Of a DNA stretch of 64,000 nt, positions 55,898 to 63,452 are shown one piece after another. Origin of the DNA: CAZQRP01 sp964596125 (GTDB lineage: Bacteria > Chloroflexota > Dehalococcoidia > GIF9 > UBA5629); NCBI GenBank assembly GCA_964596125.1, contig CAZQRP010000010.1, positions 1 through 64,000 on the forward strand, written 5' to 3'. The notes below the pieces were generated by a model that saw nothing but the letters and a program-made list of their open reading frames with translations, had not been told where the DNA came from and ran no database searches. Numbering within the stretch: the stretch's first letter is position 1; the number at the start of each line of letters is the position of its first letter. The position numbers and the translations under genes are program-made.

Positions 55898-55971
55898 TAG
55901 CGCATACCGGATTCGAACCGGTGATCTCCTCCTTGAGAGGGAGGTGTCCTAAACCCCTAGACGAATGCGCC
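55898..55971 (-). tRNA. tRNA-Glu (anticodon CUC)
   Basis: Read on the minus strand it folds as a cloverleaf: acceptor GGCGCAT pairs ATGCGCT with a G-U first pair, the anticodon stem CCTCC/GGAGG encloses the loop CTCTCAA giving anticodon CTC, and the T arm CCGGTTCGAATCCGG is standard. Discriminator A; CCA is not encoded. The half from the anticodon stem to the 5' end, plus 41 bases upstream, belongs to an 89-bp direct repeat that bounds an integrated element. The -10 TATAAT (55987-55982) is inside the repeat. Confidence 0.93.
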
Positions 55972-56012
55972 ACAGGTAGTAATTATACAACAACTTGTTC
56001 CCAAAGTTCACA
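55924..56012. repeat. Element end repeat at tRNA (att-like, functional tRNA side)
   Basis: 89 bp identical to 60519-60607 except two positions (in the anticodon-stem region and near the tRNA 5' end). It contains tRNA bases from the anticodon stem to the 5' end, the upstream -10 TATAAT, and the first six codons of the integrase. Confidence 0.92.
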
Positions 56013-56768
56013 AAAGAGTTGTTTGACAACTTTCTAAAATCCCGTCCTACAGGAATTAGCCACAGAACGGTAGAAGCTTACCACTATACCTTAGACAGAT
56101 TCGTCCGGTATCCGCTTATACCAGAGGGGATAAATCAGTACCTGAATGACCTAGCATGCGGTAATGGTAAGCTAAAGTTCTATTCTTGTTTGAGGGCATT
56201 GTGTAACTGGTTACATAACAGTGGTTACATTCCTGATAATCCAATTAAGAAGATATCGCCACCAAAAACATCAAAGAAGCTACTTCCAGCGATAACTGAT
56301 GAACAACTGGCAACTATACTTAACCATTGTCGTTGTGAGAGGGATAAGGCTTTAACTACCCTATTATGGTATTCAGGAATGAGAGTAGCAGAGATTGCGA
56401 ATGTCAAAGCTGCCGATTTTAATTGGGAAGAAGGTACAGTAGTAATTTTAGGTAAAAGCAATAAGTACCGTAAAGCATTGGCTGGCAATGGTGTCGTAAA
56501 AGAATGGTTCAAAGACCATGATACGTTTGAAATATCTCGTGGTGGTATCCAGACAATGTTGAAAAGAATGGCAAAGGATACTGGTATTCGTTGTAATGCT
56601 CATTCATTCCGTCGTGGCTTTTGTCTCCACAACCTGAAAAGTGGCTTATCAACACGAGTAGTTCAGACCCTTGGTGGCTGGGAACAGATTTCGATGGTTG
56701 AGCACTATTCAAAATCTCTCACTTTTAATGATGTTTTGAGCATGTATCAAAAGATAAATGGCAATTAG
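55995..56768 (+). CDS. Tyrosine recombinase / integrase
   Basis: 257 residues: an N-terminal SAM-like core-binding domain (to ~residue 90) and a catalytic domain with R130 (S-G-M-R-V-A-E-I), H203-x-x-R206 (H-S-F-R-R-G-F), W229 in L-G-G-W-E in place of the second His, and nucleophile Y238 (V-E-H-Y-S-K). Complete for a XerC/D-like or archaeal/Chloroflexota-type integrase. The only usable upstream start is TTG 55995, which lies inside the 89-bp repeat; no ribosome binding site is visible. It is adjacent to its presumed target, the tRNA-Glu. Confidence 0.9.
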   Translation: MFPKFTKELFDNFLKSRPTGISHRTVEAYHYTLDRFVRYPLIPEGINQYLNDLACGNGKLKFYSCLRALCNWLHNSGYIPDNPIKKISPPKTSKKLLPAITDEQLATILNHCRCERDKALTTLLWYSGMRVAEIANVKAADFNWEEGTVVILGKSNKYRKALAGNGVVKEWFKDHDTFEISRGGIQTMLKRMAKDTGIRCNAHSFRRGFCLHNLKSGLSTRVVQTLGGWEQISMVEHYSKSLTFNDVLSMYQKINGN

Positions 56769-56875
56769 TTAGACAGAACCTGGATAGATGGGAATCGCTG
56801 GAAATGGTACAGAGATACACACGGTCAGTTACATTTCAGGACAGTATGAGGTTTTATAAGGCACCATTGGGGTAG
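56768..56875 (+). pseudogene. C-terminal remnant of a second tyrosine recombinase
   Basis: In a frame overlapping the integrase stop by one base, 35 codons read R-W-E-S-L-E-M-V-Q-R-Y-T-R-S-V-T-F-Q-D, ending F-Y-K-A-P-L-G and TAG. This matches the end of tyrosine recombinases including the Tyr nucleophile in V-Q-R-Y. It is related to, but not a copy of, the end of the intact integrase, suggesting replacement or recombination between two integrase genes. Confidence 0.7.
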
Positions 56876-56918
56876 ATGGAAACACTCAGCTAGTTCAGTC
56901 CCCGGTTTAATAGTAGAT

Positions 56919-57257
56919 TTACAGTGGTTGCTTAAATCCTTTAGCAGCTATTGTCTCTATCAAGAATCCCCAAATTACCACGAAGACAAAGGCCGCAAAA
57001 GGATTCATCCCCGTTCCAACAGCACTGATAGCTGTGAAAATACCGAAAAGAGCTCCCCATAATACTCCATGAGCCGCCCAATTCATTCTCATAGAGCTTA
57101 CACCAATAGCGAATCCCATTACAGTGTGGTTGATTAAAAATGAAACTCCCATTGGCCAAAAGGCAATGTTGCTTGAGTATCGAGAAAGTAACATGCATAT
57201 AATGCCGAAGATAAACCCCAGGATTGTTGTAATGATAACCCTTCTGGATTTGACCAT
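56919..57257 (-). CDS. Small four-helix membrane protein, function unknown
   Basis: 112 residues with four hydrophobic segments and short loops (for example I-T-T-I-L-G-F-I-F-G-I-I near the start, a W-G-x-L-F-G-I-F segment, and a final V-F-V-V-I-W-G-F-L-I). I chose ATG 57257 because AAGGAGGT sits 5 bases upstream on the minus strand; an upstream TTG at 57275 would place that site inside the gene. Accessory cargo of the element. Confidence 0.7.
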   Translation of the reverse strand: MVKSRRVIITTILGFIFGIICMLLSRYSSNIAFWPMGVSFLINHTVMGFAIGVSSMRMNWAAHGVLWGALFGIFTAISAVGTGMNPFAAFVFVVIWGFLIETIAAKGFKQPL

Positions 57258-57598
57258 TCGATACCTCCTTGCCAATATATAATAAAAAGGACACCAGCCA
57301 TTGCCTAGCGATTACCAGTGCCCTTCATACTCAATCACTCCACTCCAACATTATTTATCTCTTCACGTCATATATTTAGCTCCAATATAGTCCTCGGTTA
57401 TGAGTTTGTCAATACTATGCTTAAACGGAAAATGGATACCCCCATCCCCCCTTTTAGCCACAGGACAAAACAAAGGATATCCCCACAGATTTTTTAAAGT
57501 GTAAAAAGCCCAAACGAAAAATTGGCGAATTTCAACTTCTTAAAGAATATTCCTCTCAATTTCTAAGAAAGAAAAGAGGTGTTCGTACTATTTCATAA
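57258..57598. other. Intergenic region within the element, no gene seen
   Basis: AT-rich 341 bp between two minus-strand genes. No gene, hairpin or promoter stands out beyond the ribosome binding site for the membrane protein. Confidence 0.4.
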
Positions 57599-58792
57599 TT
57601 AATCTGAGCGTGTTTCCAGAAACTCATCTATAAGCTTGTTTGCCTCTTTAATGAGTTGAGTACATGTTTTTATTTCTATCTCTGCTTCATGTAACATATC
57701 AATGTTGAATGTATCCATTCCTTCTGTTATTAATTGTGTAGCATTATCATAATGAGTCATGGACTGCAAATATTTATCATGAATGCCTGATAAAGAATCG
57801 GGAGCTTCCAATTTAATCGCTTTATTATATAAACTTTTTGTCTTTGTAAGCCTGTTTAATAATGCACTGGAATTTGCATTTATCCATTGCTTCACCCATT
57901 CATCATTACCTCGTAGCATCTGTCGCAGTAAACCTCCAATTTCAGCGAGTGTTGTTCTAACTTGACTGGAATTATTCGTTATCCTCGCAATATATAATTG
58001 CTCGGAAGTTGTTAGAGGTAATTCTGGCACCGTCAGTGCTACCTTGGGATAGAACGGTAGATTGACTAAATCATCCTTAGGAATGGCAACTATCACACCA
58101 GCCAGACATATAACGCATACCGAGATGATACAACCGAGAAGCCATCGAGAGATACCCTTCTTTTTTGGTGGCTGCTGGTTATAGCCATATTGCTGATTAT
58201 ACAACCGTTTAACTCCCGGAGGTTGACGAACTGATTTTCCCTGTTCTGCTGCAGGCACTTTGGTAACACTTCTTATAGATGGAATCTCTTTCACTTCTCT
58301 AGATTCTCCAATGACACTAGATAATTTCCTCTGAAGCAATTTACTTTTCAGGTCTATTAAGCCAAAACCTGGCACGTTTGTATCAGTAGTGACATTAATA
58401 TCAGCAGAGTAATTTGAATTGATAAGCGCTTGAAGCTCCTTGACCTGCTTATCTAATTCCGCCACCTTTTGCTTTGGCTCCTTCTCTTGTTTCAAATAAG
58501 TCTTATAGTCAATTTGTCCAACTTTAAATCTGGCTTCCAAGTAACTTAGCTTCAGTTTGCAAATGTTTAACTCATTTACTTTGTTATCAAGTTCTTTCTT
58601 GAAATGTGCTTTTATGGAATTCACATTGAAAATGGCATCTTCACGCATCTTTGTGTATTCCGCCTTTAGCACTCCGTATTGTGTTTCTGTAACAGATTCA
58701 TCCGCCTTGAGTTTTTCTAAGTTTGTCAAGAACGATTCAGCTTTTTCTTTCAGTAAAAAAGCTTCTTTCAATTTTTTATTTGTCATCGTCAT
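57599..58792 (-). CDS. Coiled-coil protein with one transmembrane segment, function unknown
   Basis: 397 residues. Residues ~1-130 are a charged heptad-rich coiled coil. Next come a polar linker with Q-Q-Y-G-Y-N-Q-Q-P-P-K-K-K, one transmembrane helix near 220-240, and an external C-terminal helical domain (~265-397) with many K, E, Q and N. No family recognised. A -10 TATAAT (58835-58830, minus) lies upstream with a weak -35. Possible roles are envelope-associated or signalling; it is element cargo and could act in defence, but nothing in the sequence shows that. Confidence 0.7.
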   Translation of the reverse strand: MTMTNKKLKEAFLLKEKAESFLTNLEKLKADESVTETQYGVLKAEYTKMREDAIFNVNSIKAHFKKELDNKVNELNICKLKLSYLEARFKVGQIDYKTYLKQEKEPKQKVAELDKQVKELQALINSNYSADINVTTDTNVPGFGLIDLKSKLLQRKLSSVIGESREVKEIPSIRSVTKVPAAEQGKSVRQPPGVKRLYNQQYGYNQQPPKKKGISRWLLGCIISVCVICLAGVIVAIPKDDLVNLPFYPKVALTVPELPLTTSEQLYIARITNNSSQVRTTLAEIGGLLRQMLRGNDEWVKQWINANSSALLNRLTKTKSLYNKAIKLEAPDSLSGIHDKYLQSMTHYDNATQLITEGMDTFNIDMLHEAEIEIKTCTQLIKEANKLIDEFLETRSD

Positions 58793-58916
58793 CAGAAATA
58801 ATTCCCTATACTCTTATCTGTCTATAGTGATTATACGCCTGATAAAAACGAAACGAAATCGATACAAAATAGGGGGGTATACTCCCTACGTTCAAACATC
58901 TCTCAATAGGGGTATT

Positions 58917-58939
58917 ATTCAAAAATGTCCTTTTTGAAT
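58917..58939. repeat. 9-bp perfect hairpin
   Basis: ATTCAAAAA-TGTCC-TTTTTGAAT. Read on either strand it ends in T-rich arm, so it might terminate transcription or bind a regulator. Confidence 0.5.
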
Positions 58940-58992
58940 AACTGTTCAATCTTTCGTAATGTATAGGCATATATTTTAAACATATAAATATT

Positions 58993-59018
58993 AGGGACCG
59001 CGGGCAATCATGGTCCCT
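58993..59018. repeat. 7-bp GC-richer hairpin
   Basis: AGGGACC (58993-58999) and GGTCCCT (59012-59018) with a 12-base loop, 70 bases before the TPR gene promoter. Confidence 0.5.
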
Positions 59019-59087
59019 ATTCCTTATAATAAACAAATCTCTTAAAGCCGGTAGTTCCAGTTACCTGTTTTCTGTCCGGGCACAATA

Positions 59088-59116
59088 TTGACAAAGTCAT
59101 ATATGAAGACTATATT
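59088..59116 (+). promoter_or_regulatory. Sigma70-type promoter of the TPR lipoprotein gene
   Basis: TTGACA (59088-59093), 17 bases, TATATT (59111-59116). Transcription would start near 59123, ~46 bases before the ATG at 59169. Confidence 0.65.
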
Positions 59117-59168
59117 AGAGTCAGCACATAATGTGAAGTAGGAAACTACTACGCTGGGAATAGGGAAG

Positions 59169-59873
59169 ATGGGACGTTGCAAGGGCGCCAGAATCGTGTT
59201 ACTTGCGGTTGCTGGTGACTATCTTAGTATTAAATTTGGTACCGGAAAGCTTAACTGTCAGGGCTTAAACCTGAAGAAGCTTATTTTTTACTGCACCATA
59301 CTACTGGTATTGTTGCCTGTACTTTCGATACTGGGCTGCCAGAAGCCGGTTGTTTTACCATCACTCGTTGCCTTATCATCAGAGGAGCACTGTGACAATG
59401 GTATCGCTTTATATACTGAAGGTAAATATGAGCAGGCTATTTCGGAGTTCAATATAGCTATCAATATCGCCCCATACTATGCCAAGCCTTACAACAATCG
59501 TGGTCTGGTATACAATGTTATGGGGGAATATGACAGAGCACTGGCTGATTACAATAAGGCCATCGAGCTCGACCCAAACTATATTATGGCCTATAGCAAC
59601 CGAGGAATTTTCTACCGTTCTTTAGGGAAATATAAAATGGCCATTTGTGATTTCTGTAAGATAATCGAGCTACAACCTAAGAATCCCTCCCCTTTCTATC
59701 ATAGAGGTTATACCCACAAATTGATGGGAAATCGAGATAAAGCAATTCGCGACCTTAAGAAATTTACCAATAAACTGCATGAGATACAGTTGATTAAAGG
59801 GATAGACAATGAGCTAGCGAGTTTGAATCAAGCAGCTGTTAAGATGCTGAATGAACTTGAGAAAGAGCAGTGA
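59169..59873 (+). CDS. TPR-repeat lipoprotein
   Basis: 234 residues. A hydrophobic stretch at ~38-55 ends L-S-I-L-G-C, a lipobox, so the mature lipoprotein begins near Cys57. About three TPR units follow (A-L-Y-T-E-G-K-Y-E-Q-A-I, L-V-Y-N-V-M-G-E-Y-D-R-A-L and I-F-Y-R-S-L-G-K-Y-K-M-A-I), each ~34 residues with a P at the helix end. The first ~37 residues before the signal sequence are unusually long; a later start is possible. Anchored outside the membrane, it likely mediates protein contacts. Cargo of the element. Confidence 0.8.
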   Translation: MGRCKGARIVLLAVAGDYLSIKFGTGKLNCQGLNLKKLIFYCTILLVLLPVLSILGCQKPVVLPSLVALSSEEHCDNGIALYTEGKYEQAISEFNIAINIAPYYAKPYNNRGLVYNVMGEYDRALADYNKAIELDPNYIMAYSNRGIFYRSLGKYKMAICDFCKIIELQPKNPSPFYHRGYTHKLMGNRDKAIRDLKKFTNKLHEIQLIKGIDNELASLNQAAVKMLNELEKEQ

Positions 59874-59971
59874 GCACCTGAAACCTACTTCTCTCGGCAA
59901 GGGTCGCAGTACGAACTACCATATCCTCCATGCCCTTTACAAAAGGGATGTTGATGGTAATACATTTATAA

Positions 59972-60142
59972 TATGAATCTGCTGAGAAATTAGGCATAAC
60001 ACAGAGACACCTCAGGTTGTTACTGGAAAAGGGGGACATAGCAGGAAAGAAGCTATGCCGTGACTGGGTAGTCCTGAGCCTGGACTACAAGAGGAAAAGA
60101 AAACCAAAGGGAGGTAAGAGAAGAGAATTAGGAGGGCACTAG
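59972..60142 (+). pseudogene. Excisionase-like HTH fragment, start disrupted
   Basis: The frame reads S-A-E-K-L-G-I-T-Q-R-H-L-R then K-K-L-C-R-D-W-V-V and a basic tail, matching excisionase/MerR-type winged HTH proteins that accompany integrases. Upstream, ATG 59948 is in frame but a TAA at 59969-59971 interrupts it, and no other start precedes the HTH. Either the gene is broken or a single error hides its start. It ends one base before the following GTG, so it was probably coupled to that gene. Confidence 0.6.
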
Positions 60143-60352
60143 GTGAAAAGGATGGTAAAAAGATTCGGGAAGTTAATAACAGCGTCATTCTTCATTATGG
60201 GAATTGGAGTAATCGTTTTTCTACTTGTCTTTCCCCTTTATGGGCTTTGGGGAATAGACACAGATATACCAGGAATGTTTATATTCGTCATAGGATTGTT
60301 GCTTTGCGCTGTAGGATTTATTATTAGGGGAGTTAAAAGCAGAAAGCAATAG
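60143..60352 (+). CDS. Small two-helix membrane protein, function unknown
   Basis: 69 residues: basic N-terminus, hydrophobic helices at ~13-35 and ~45-62, basic C-terminus. GTG 60143 is preceded by AGGAGGG with a good spacing. No family recognised; it lies between the HTH fragment and the XRE fragment. Confidence 0.6.
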   Translation: MKRMVKRFGKLITASFFIMGIGVIVFLLVFPLYGLWGIDTDIPGMFIFVIGLLLCAVGFIIRGVKSRKQ

Positions 60353-60389
60353 TACCTTGTACCTTGCACTAAAGAGGAGGTAAGAGGAG

Positions 60390-60479
60390 ATGAAACAGGT
60401 AGAATTAGCCCAGAGACTTGGTATCAGTAAATCTTATTTGAGTATAATTTTAAGTGGTCAAAGGAAATTGCCAAAATGA
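60390..60479 (+). CDS. Truncated XRE/Cro-type HTH peptide (29 codons)
   Basis: Reads M-K-Q-V-E-L-A-Q-R-L-G-I-S-K-S-Y-L-S, the first two helices of a phage-repressor-type HTH, then G-Q-R-K and stops at TGA. A strong GAGGAGGT precedes it. The rest of the domain is missing, so it is probably a remnant cut off near the element end. Confidence 0.6.
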   Translation: MKQVELAQRLGISKSYLSIILSGQRKLPK

Positions 60480-60490
60480 CTAGGTGCAAT

Positions 60491-60509
60491 TTGTGAACAA
60501 AGTTCACAA
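60491..60509. repeat. Palindrome TTGTGAAC-AAA-GTTCACAA
   Basis: Perfect 8-bp arms with a 3-base centre, 9 bases before the second 89-bp repeat. The right half (AAAGTTCACA) also closes both 89-bp repeats. A recombinase or repressor binding site is plausible. Confidence 0.6.
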
Positions 60510-60518
60510 AACGAAGCT

Positions 60519-60607
60519 ATCTCCTCCTTGAGAGAGAGGTGTCCTAAACCCCTAGACGAATTCGCCACAGGTAGTAATTATACAACAACTTGTTCCCAAA
60601 GTTCACA
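60519..60607. repeat. Element far-end repeat with truncated tRNA-Glu 5' half
   Basis: Same 89 bp as 55924-56012 with two mismatches. It contains only the tRNA 5' half, so it cannot form a tRNA. The mutations suit a copy no longer under selection. Confidence 0.92.
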
Positions 60608-60799
60608 GACTATCGCTTAACAAGAATTTATTAGAATAGTGTGCAATTCAATCAGGCAATGGTGGGATAATATACATTTGTCGTATTTAATACCTGGAAT
60701 ATCTTTTATTCTCGTTTATTATTCCCCTGTGTGAAAAATGGACAAAATGAAGTATGAGCCTCCGGTCCGGTGCCCTGGATTACTTACTACATAAAGGGA

Positions 60800-61942
60800 C
60801 TACCTCGCTCGCAGTAAGCCAATGATAACAAGCAGTATACATGCCAGGCAGGCACCGCAAGCTAAAAACATTGTTTCAAAATTGCTTATTTCAGCCACAA
60901 ATCCCATGGCAGCAGGGCCTACAGCCAAGCCAACCTGGTATGCACAGGTCATTATACCCATGGACAGCCCTCTTGCATCTGGAGAAAGGTCGGCCACCAG
61001 AGCCAGACTACTTGGTGAAACTAAAGCCAAACCAAATCCAAAGAAAATGACAACGGCAATTATTTGAGATAAGCCATGGAAATGAGCAATAGTGGCCACT
61101 CCTATAGCGCCAACCGACAGACCACATATAATCACAGGCTTCCTGCCGAGTTTGTCCGATAATCTTCCAGCTAGCCCCCTGAATAATGCTGAGCTGGCGA
61201 AAAGTGTCGTGACAATCAGCCCGGCACCTGCTTCAGTTATACTATAATTTTTACCATATAGTGGGATATAAGCGATAATGGTGTTCATTCCAAAAGCAAT
61301 AAACATATACGCTATTATGCCGGCAATGGCAGGTCTTTGCCTCAGCCATCCTAAAGAACTGTATATAGTTGATACGCGAGCCCGACTTTGTGAAATAGAG
61401 CCAATCCTGAAGAGGAAAAATAACAGCCCCAGCGCTGCAATAGCACTGGACCCGTAGAAAGCAATTGTAAAACCAAGTTGATTCAATACAAAACCGCCGA
61501 CTACCGGGCCAGCCATAAAACCGAGCGATAATGACATTGTAAACCAACCCATAGACTCGCCTCGTCGTGCTGCTGAGGCCAGGTCAGCGGCCAGGGCAAA
61601 CGTAACCGGGATAAAAGCAGCCTGGGCTAATCCATGAAATATTCTTATCACTATAACCTGGTGGGGACTTGTAGCCAGAGGATAAAGTAGTGGCAGTATG
61701 GAGGACATGAATAAACCAGCAATTAAGAATTTGTGCCGTCCAAATCTGTCTGAAAGCATACTGAGGGGAATCATAACCAGAGCAGTCACATATGAAGAGG
61801 TAGAAACGATCAGCCCTACCTGCGAAACAGGGGCACCCAGTTCAGCAGCATATAGAGGTATTACCGGATATAAAAAGCTTGCGCTAAAACACTGGACAAA
61901 AGCTACTATGTATAATGTGAAAAGGGATGATGTATTTTTCAA
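60800..61942 (-). CDS. Major facilitator superfamily transporter
   Basis: 380 residues with twelve hydrophobic segments. The loop-2 motif A is clear (L-S-D-R-F-G-R-H-K near residue 63) and its half-repeat G-R-L-S-D-K-L-G-R-K-P occurs near residue 265. Resembles drug/solute antiporters of the DHA1 type; substrate unknown. The only start in frame is TTG 61942 with a weak AAGG. It lies outside the element in ordinary chromosome. Confidence 0.88.
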   Translation of the reverse strand: MKNTSSLFTLYIVAFVQCFSASFLYPVIPLYAAELGAPVSQVGLIVSTSSYVTALVMIPLSMLSDRFGRHKFLIAGLFMSSILPLLYPLATSPHQVIVIRIFHGLAQAAFIPVTFALAADLASAARRGESMGWFTMSLSLGFMAGPVVGGFVLNQLGFTIAFYGSSAIAALGLLFFLFRIGSISQSRARVSTIYSSLGWLRQRPAIAGIIAYMFIAFGMNTIIAYIPLYGKNYSITEAGAGLIVTTLFASSALFRGLAGRLSDKLGRKPVIICGLSVGAIGVATIAHFHGLSQIIAVVIFFGFGLALVSPSSLALVADLSPDARGLSMGIMTCAYQVGLAVGPAAMGFVAEISNFETMFLACGACLACILLVIIGLLRAR

Positions 61943-62247
61943 CCTTGACTCAATTTCATATAAACTGTATCACAAAGGTCTAACGTGATAAAGTCTCATT
62001 CTCCGTAGCCGGGCACTCAAATTTATCTCATGGTATCGTCAATGACCCCGCTCTTAGAACTAGACCACATACAGTTCGGGGTATAACATTCTCCTCAACC
62101 TCTTTTTTGCCCGAAATGGTTAAAAAGATACCTGCCTGGATTTTTATCACAGGGAAAAGACCAAACGGAGAAAATAGTTGATTGGAAGTTATTTGTTTCC
62201 ATAGATACCTCTTGATTTAGCAGATGAGAAGGCCCACATTTATTTTT
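61943..62247. other. Intergenic region, 305 bp, no gene seen
   Basis: Between two minus-strand genes. No frame, RNA gene or clear terminator was found. Confidence 0.4.
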
Positions 62248-62508
62248 TCATTTTCTTGTTTGCTTTTTATCCATCAGACTATCGGCAATATGAGAAAGTT
62301 TAGATCCGGTCAACAGTAAAACAGATAGTATTCCAACAGCTACAAAAAAGGCAATAACAAGACGTATCCATAGTGGTAGTCCCAATAACCATGGTACCCA
62401 GGGAGGCACAGTCACCCCTATAATGAATACAATAATGAATCCCAATATGCCAACTGTAATAAGAAATTTCCCCAGTATGGTAAAAATACAACTGATAATG
62501 AATCTCAT
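62248..62508 (-). CDS. Small two-helix membrane protein, function unknown
   Basis: 86 residues from ATG 62508: two hydrophobic segments (around 12-32 and 44-66) separated by a P-P-W-V-P-W loop, then a basic tail. A longer open frame runs up to 62589 but that would start upstream of the predicted promoter, so the inner ATG is preferred. No family recognised. Confidence 0.6.
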   Translation of the reverse strand: MRFIISCIFTILGKFLITVGILGFIIVFIIGVTVPPWVPWLLGLPLWIRLVIAFFVAVGILSVLLLTGSKLSHIADSLMDKKQTRK

Positions 62509-62559
62509 CACATTATGCAGGTTGAAATATATGAAGATAGCAGCATTGTATTGAACACG

Positions 62560-62589
62560 ATTATACAAACAGTTGACACCTCCAATCAA
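62560..62589 (-). promoter_or_regulatory. Minus-strand promoter for the small membrane protein
   Basis: On the minus strand TTGATT (62589-62584), 18 bases, TATAAT (62565-62560). It overlaps the greA promoter on the other strand. Confidence 0.5.
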
Positions 62590-62600
62590 CTTGATTTAAT
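62573..62600 (+). promoter_or_regulatory. Plus-strand promoter for greA
   Basis: TTGACA (62573-62578), 16 bases, TTTAAT (62595-62600); start of transcription near 62607, giving an 18-base leader before ATG 62625. Confidence 0.55.
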
Positions 62601-62624
62601 ATAAACAGGTCCAAGGGCAAAAGT

Positions 62625-63452
62625 ATGATCTCGAAAAATGAGTCACGTTTGACTTCTTCCAGCATAAGTTTAGGAGACGCCGCAACACAATTCCTCGTAA
62701 ATTCACCTCCGGATAATAGACTGAAAGCCCAACAAGAAATAAACAAATTTGTACGCTGGTACGGAGAGGAACGAGCTTTCAATGGACTAACAATACCTGA
62801 AATTGCTTATTATGCTGAGAAGATAACCTCTTCAACAACTGAGCTCGCAGAAAAGTTAGAACCCGTAAAGGCTTTCCTTGCCTATGCATATAAGCAGGGC
62901 TGGACCAGAACAAAACTTTCAGTCCACTTGAAGATTAAGAAACCTTCGTCGAAATCATCCCCGCTTCCCAAGAGACAATCTCAGCAAACCATTTCACTGA
63001 CTTCTCAGGGATATGCTGATCTGGAGGCTGAACTTACCGCCCTCAAGGAAGAACGGCCTCGAATTGCTGAGGAGATCCGGACTGCTGCATCCGATAAAGA
63101 TTTCCGTGAAAATGCGCCTCTTGATGCTGCCCGGGAATACCAGGGCAAGCTTGAGGCGAGGATTAGAGAGCTGGAATCAACCCTCAAAAGGGCAACTATA
63201 ATGGATGAAAAGCAGGTTACCAGTCATAAAGTAGGCATTGGTGACACTGTAGTACTCCAGGATCTGATTTCAGGTGAACAAATTGACTACACACTGGTTG
63301 ACGCTAGAGAAGCCAATCCGACTAAAAGCAAAATTTCCATCGCTTCGCCTATAGGCCAGGCATTATTAGGTCATGAAAAAGGCGACGAAATCGAGGTTAA
63401 GGCTCCTGCCGGAATTATGCCGTACAGGATCGAAGATATTAAGCAACAATAA
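62625..63452 (+). CDS. greA: Transcription elongation factor GreA with extra N-terminal helical domain
   Basis: Residues ~123-275 are GreA. The coiled-coil tip has D-K-D-F-R-E-N-A-P-L-D where the two acidic residues needed for RNA cleavage (D and E of the usual G-D-x-x-E-N-A-E-Y) are kept, followed by Y-Q-G-K-L-E-A-R-I. The C-terminal FKBP-like domain contains G-D-T-V-V-L and ends near I-E-D-I. Residues ~20-110 form a helical domain like the core-binding region of tyrosine recombinases (W-Y-G-E-E-R, I-A-Y-Y-A-E-K-I). At 275 residues it is over 100 longer than standard GreA (~158). It releases stalled RNA polymerase; the role of the extra domain is unknown. Confidence 0.88.
   Translation: MISKNESRLTSSSISLGDAATQFLVNSPPDNRLKAQQEINKFVRWYGEERAFNGLTIPEIAYYAEKITSSTTELAEKLEPVKAFLAYAYKQGWTRTKLSVHLKIKKPSSKSSPLPKRQSQQTISLTSQGYADLEAELTALKEERPRIAEEIRTAASDKDFRENAPLDAAREYQGKLEARIRELESTLKRATIMDEKQVTSHKVGIGDTVVLQDLISGEQIDYTLVDAREANPTKSKISIASPIGQALLGHEKGDEIEVKAPAGIMPYRIEDIKQQ

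Larger units (their letters stand above)
58793..59087. other. Divergent intergenic region with hairpins in the element
   Basis: Between the coiled-coil gene (-) and TPR lipoprotein gene (+). It holds two perfect inverted repeats, annotated separately, and a G-run followed by TATACTCCCT near 58871. Gene-free; possibly a regulatory or replication-related segment. Confidence 0.5.
55924..60607 (+). mobile_element. Integrative element at tRNA-Glu (~4.6 kb plus terminal repeats)
   Basis: Bounded by 89-bp direct repeats at 55924-56012 and 60519-60607, with a tyrosine recombinase at the tRNA end, remnants of a second recombinase, HTH fragments near the far end and accessory genes between. No replication or transfer gene is seen, so it is a small mobilisable-type or decayed island. 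The repeat covers the 5' half of the tRNA and its promoter rather than the more usual 3' end. Confidence 0.85.

Noticed and set aside
60519..60607. A second tRNA-Glu gene
   Set aside because: Only the 5' half of the tRNA is present; acceptor 3' strand and T arm are missing.
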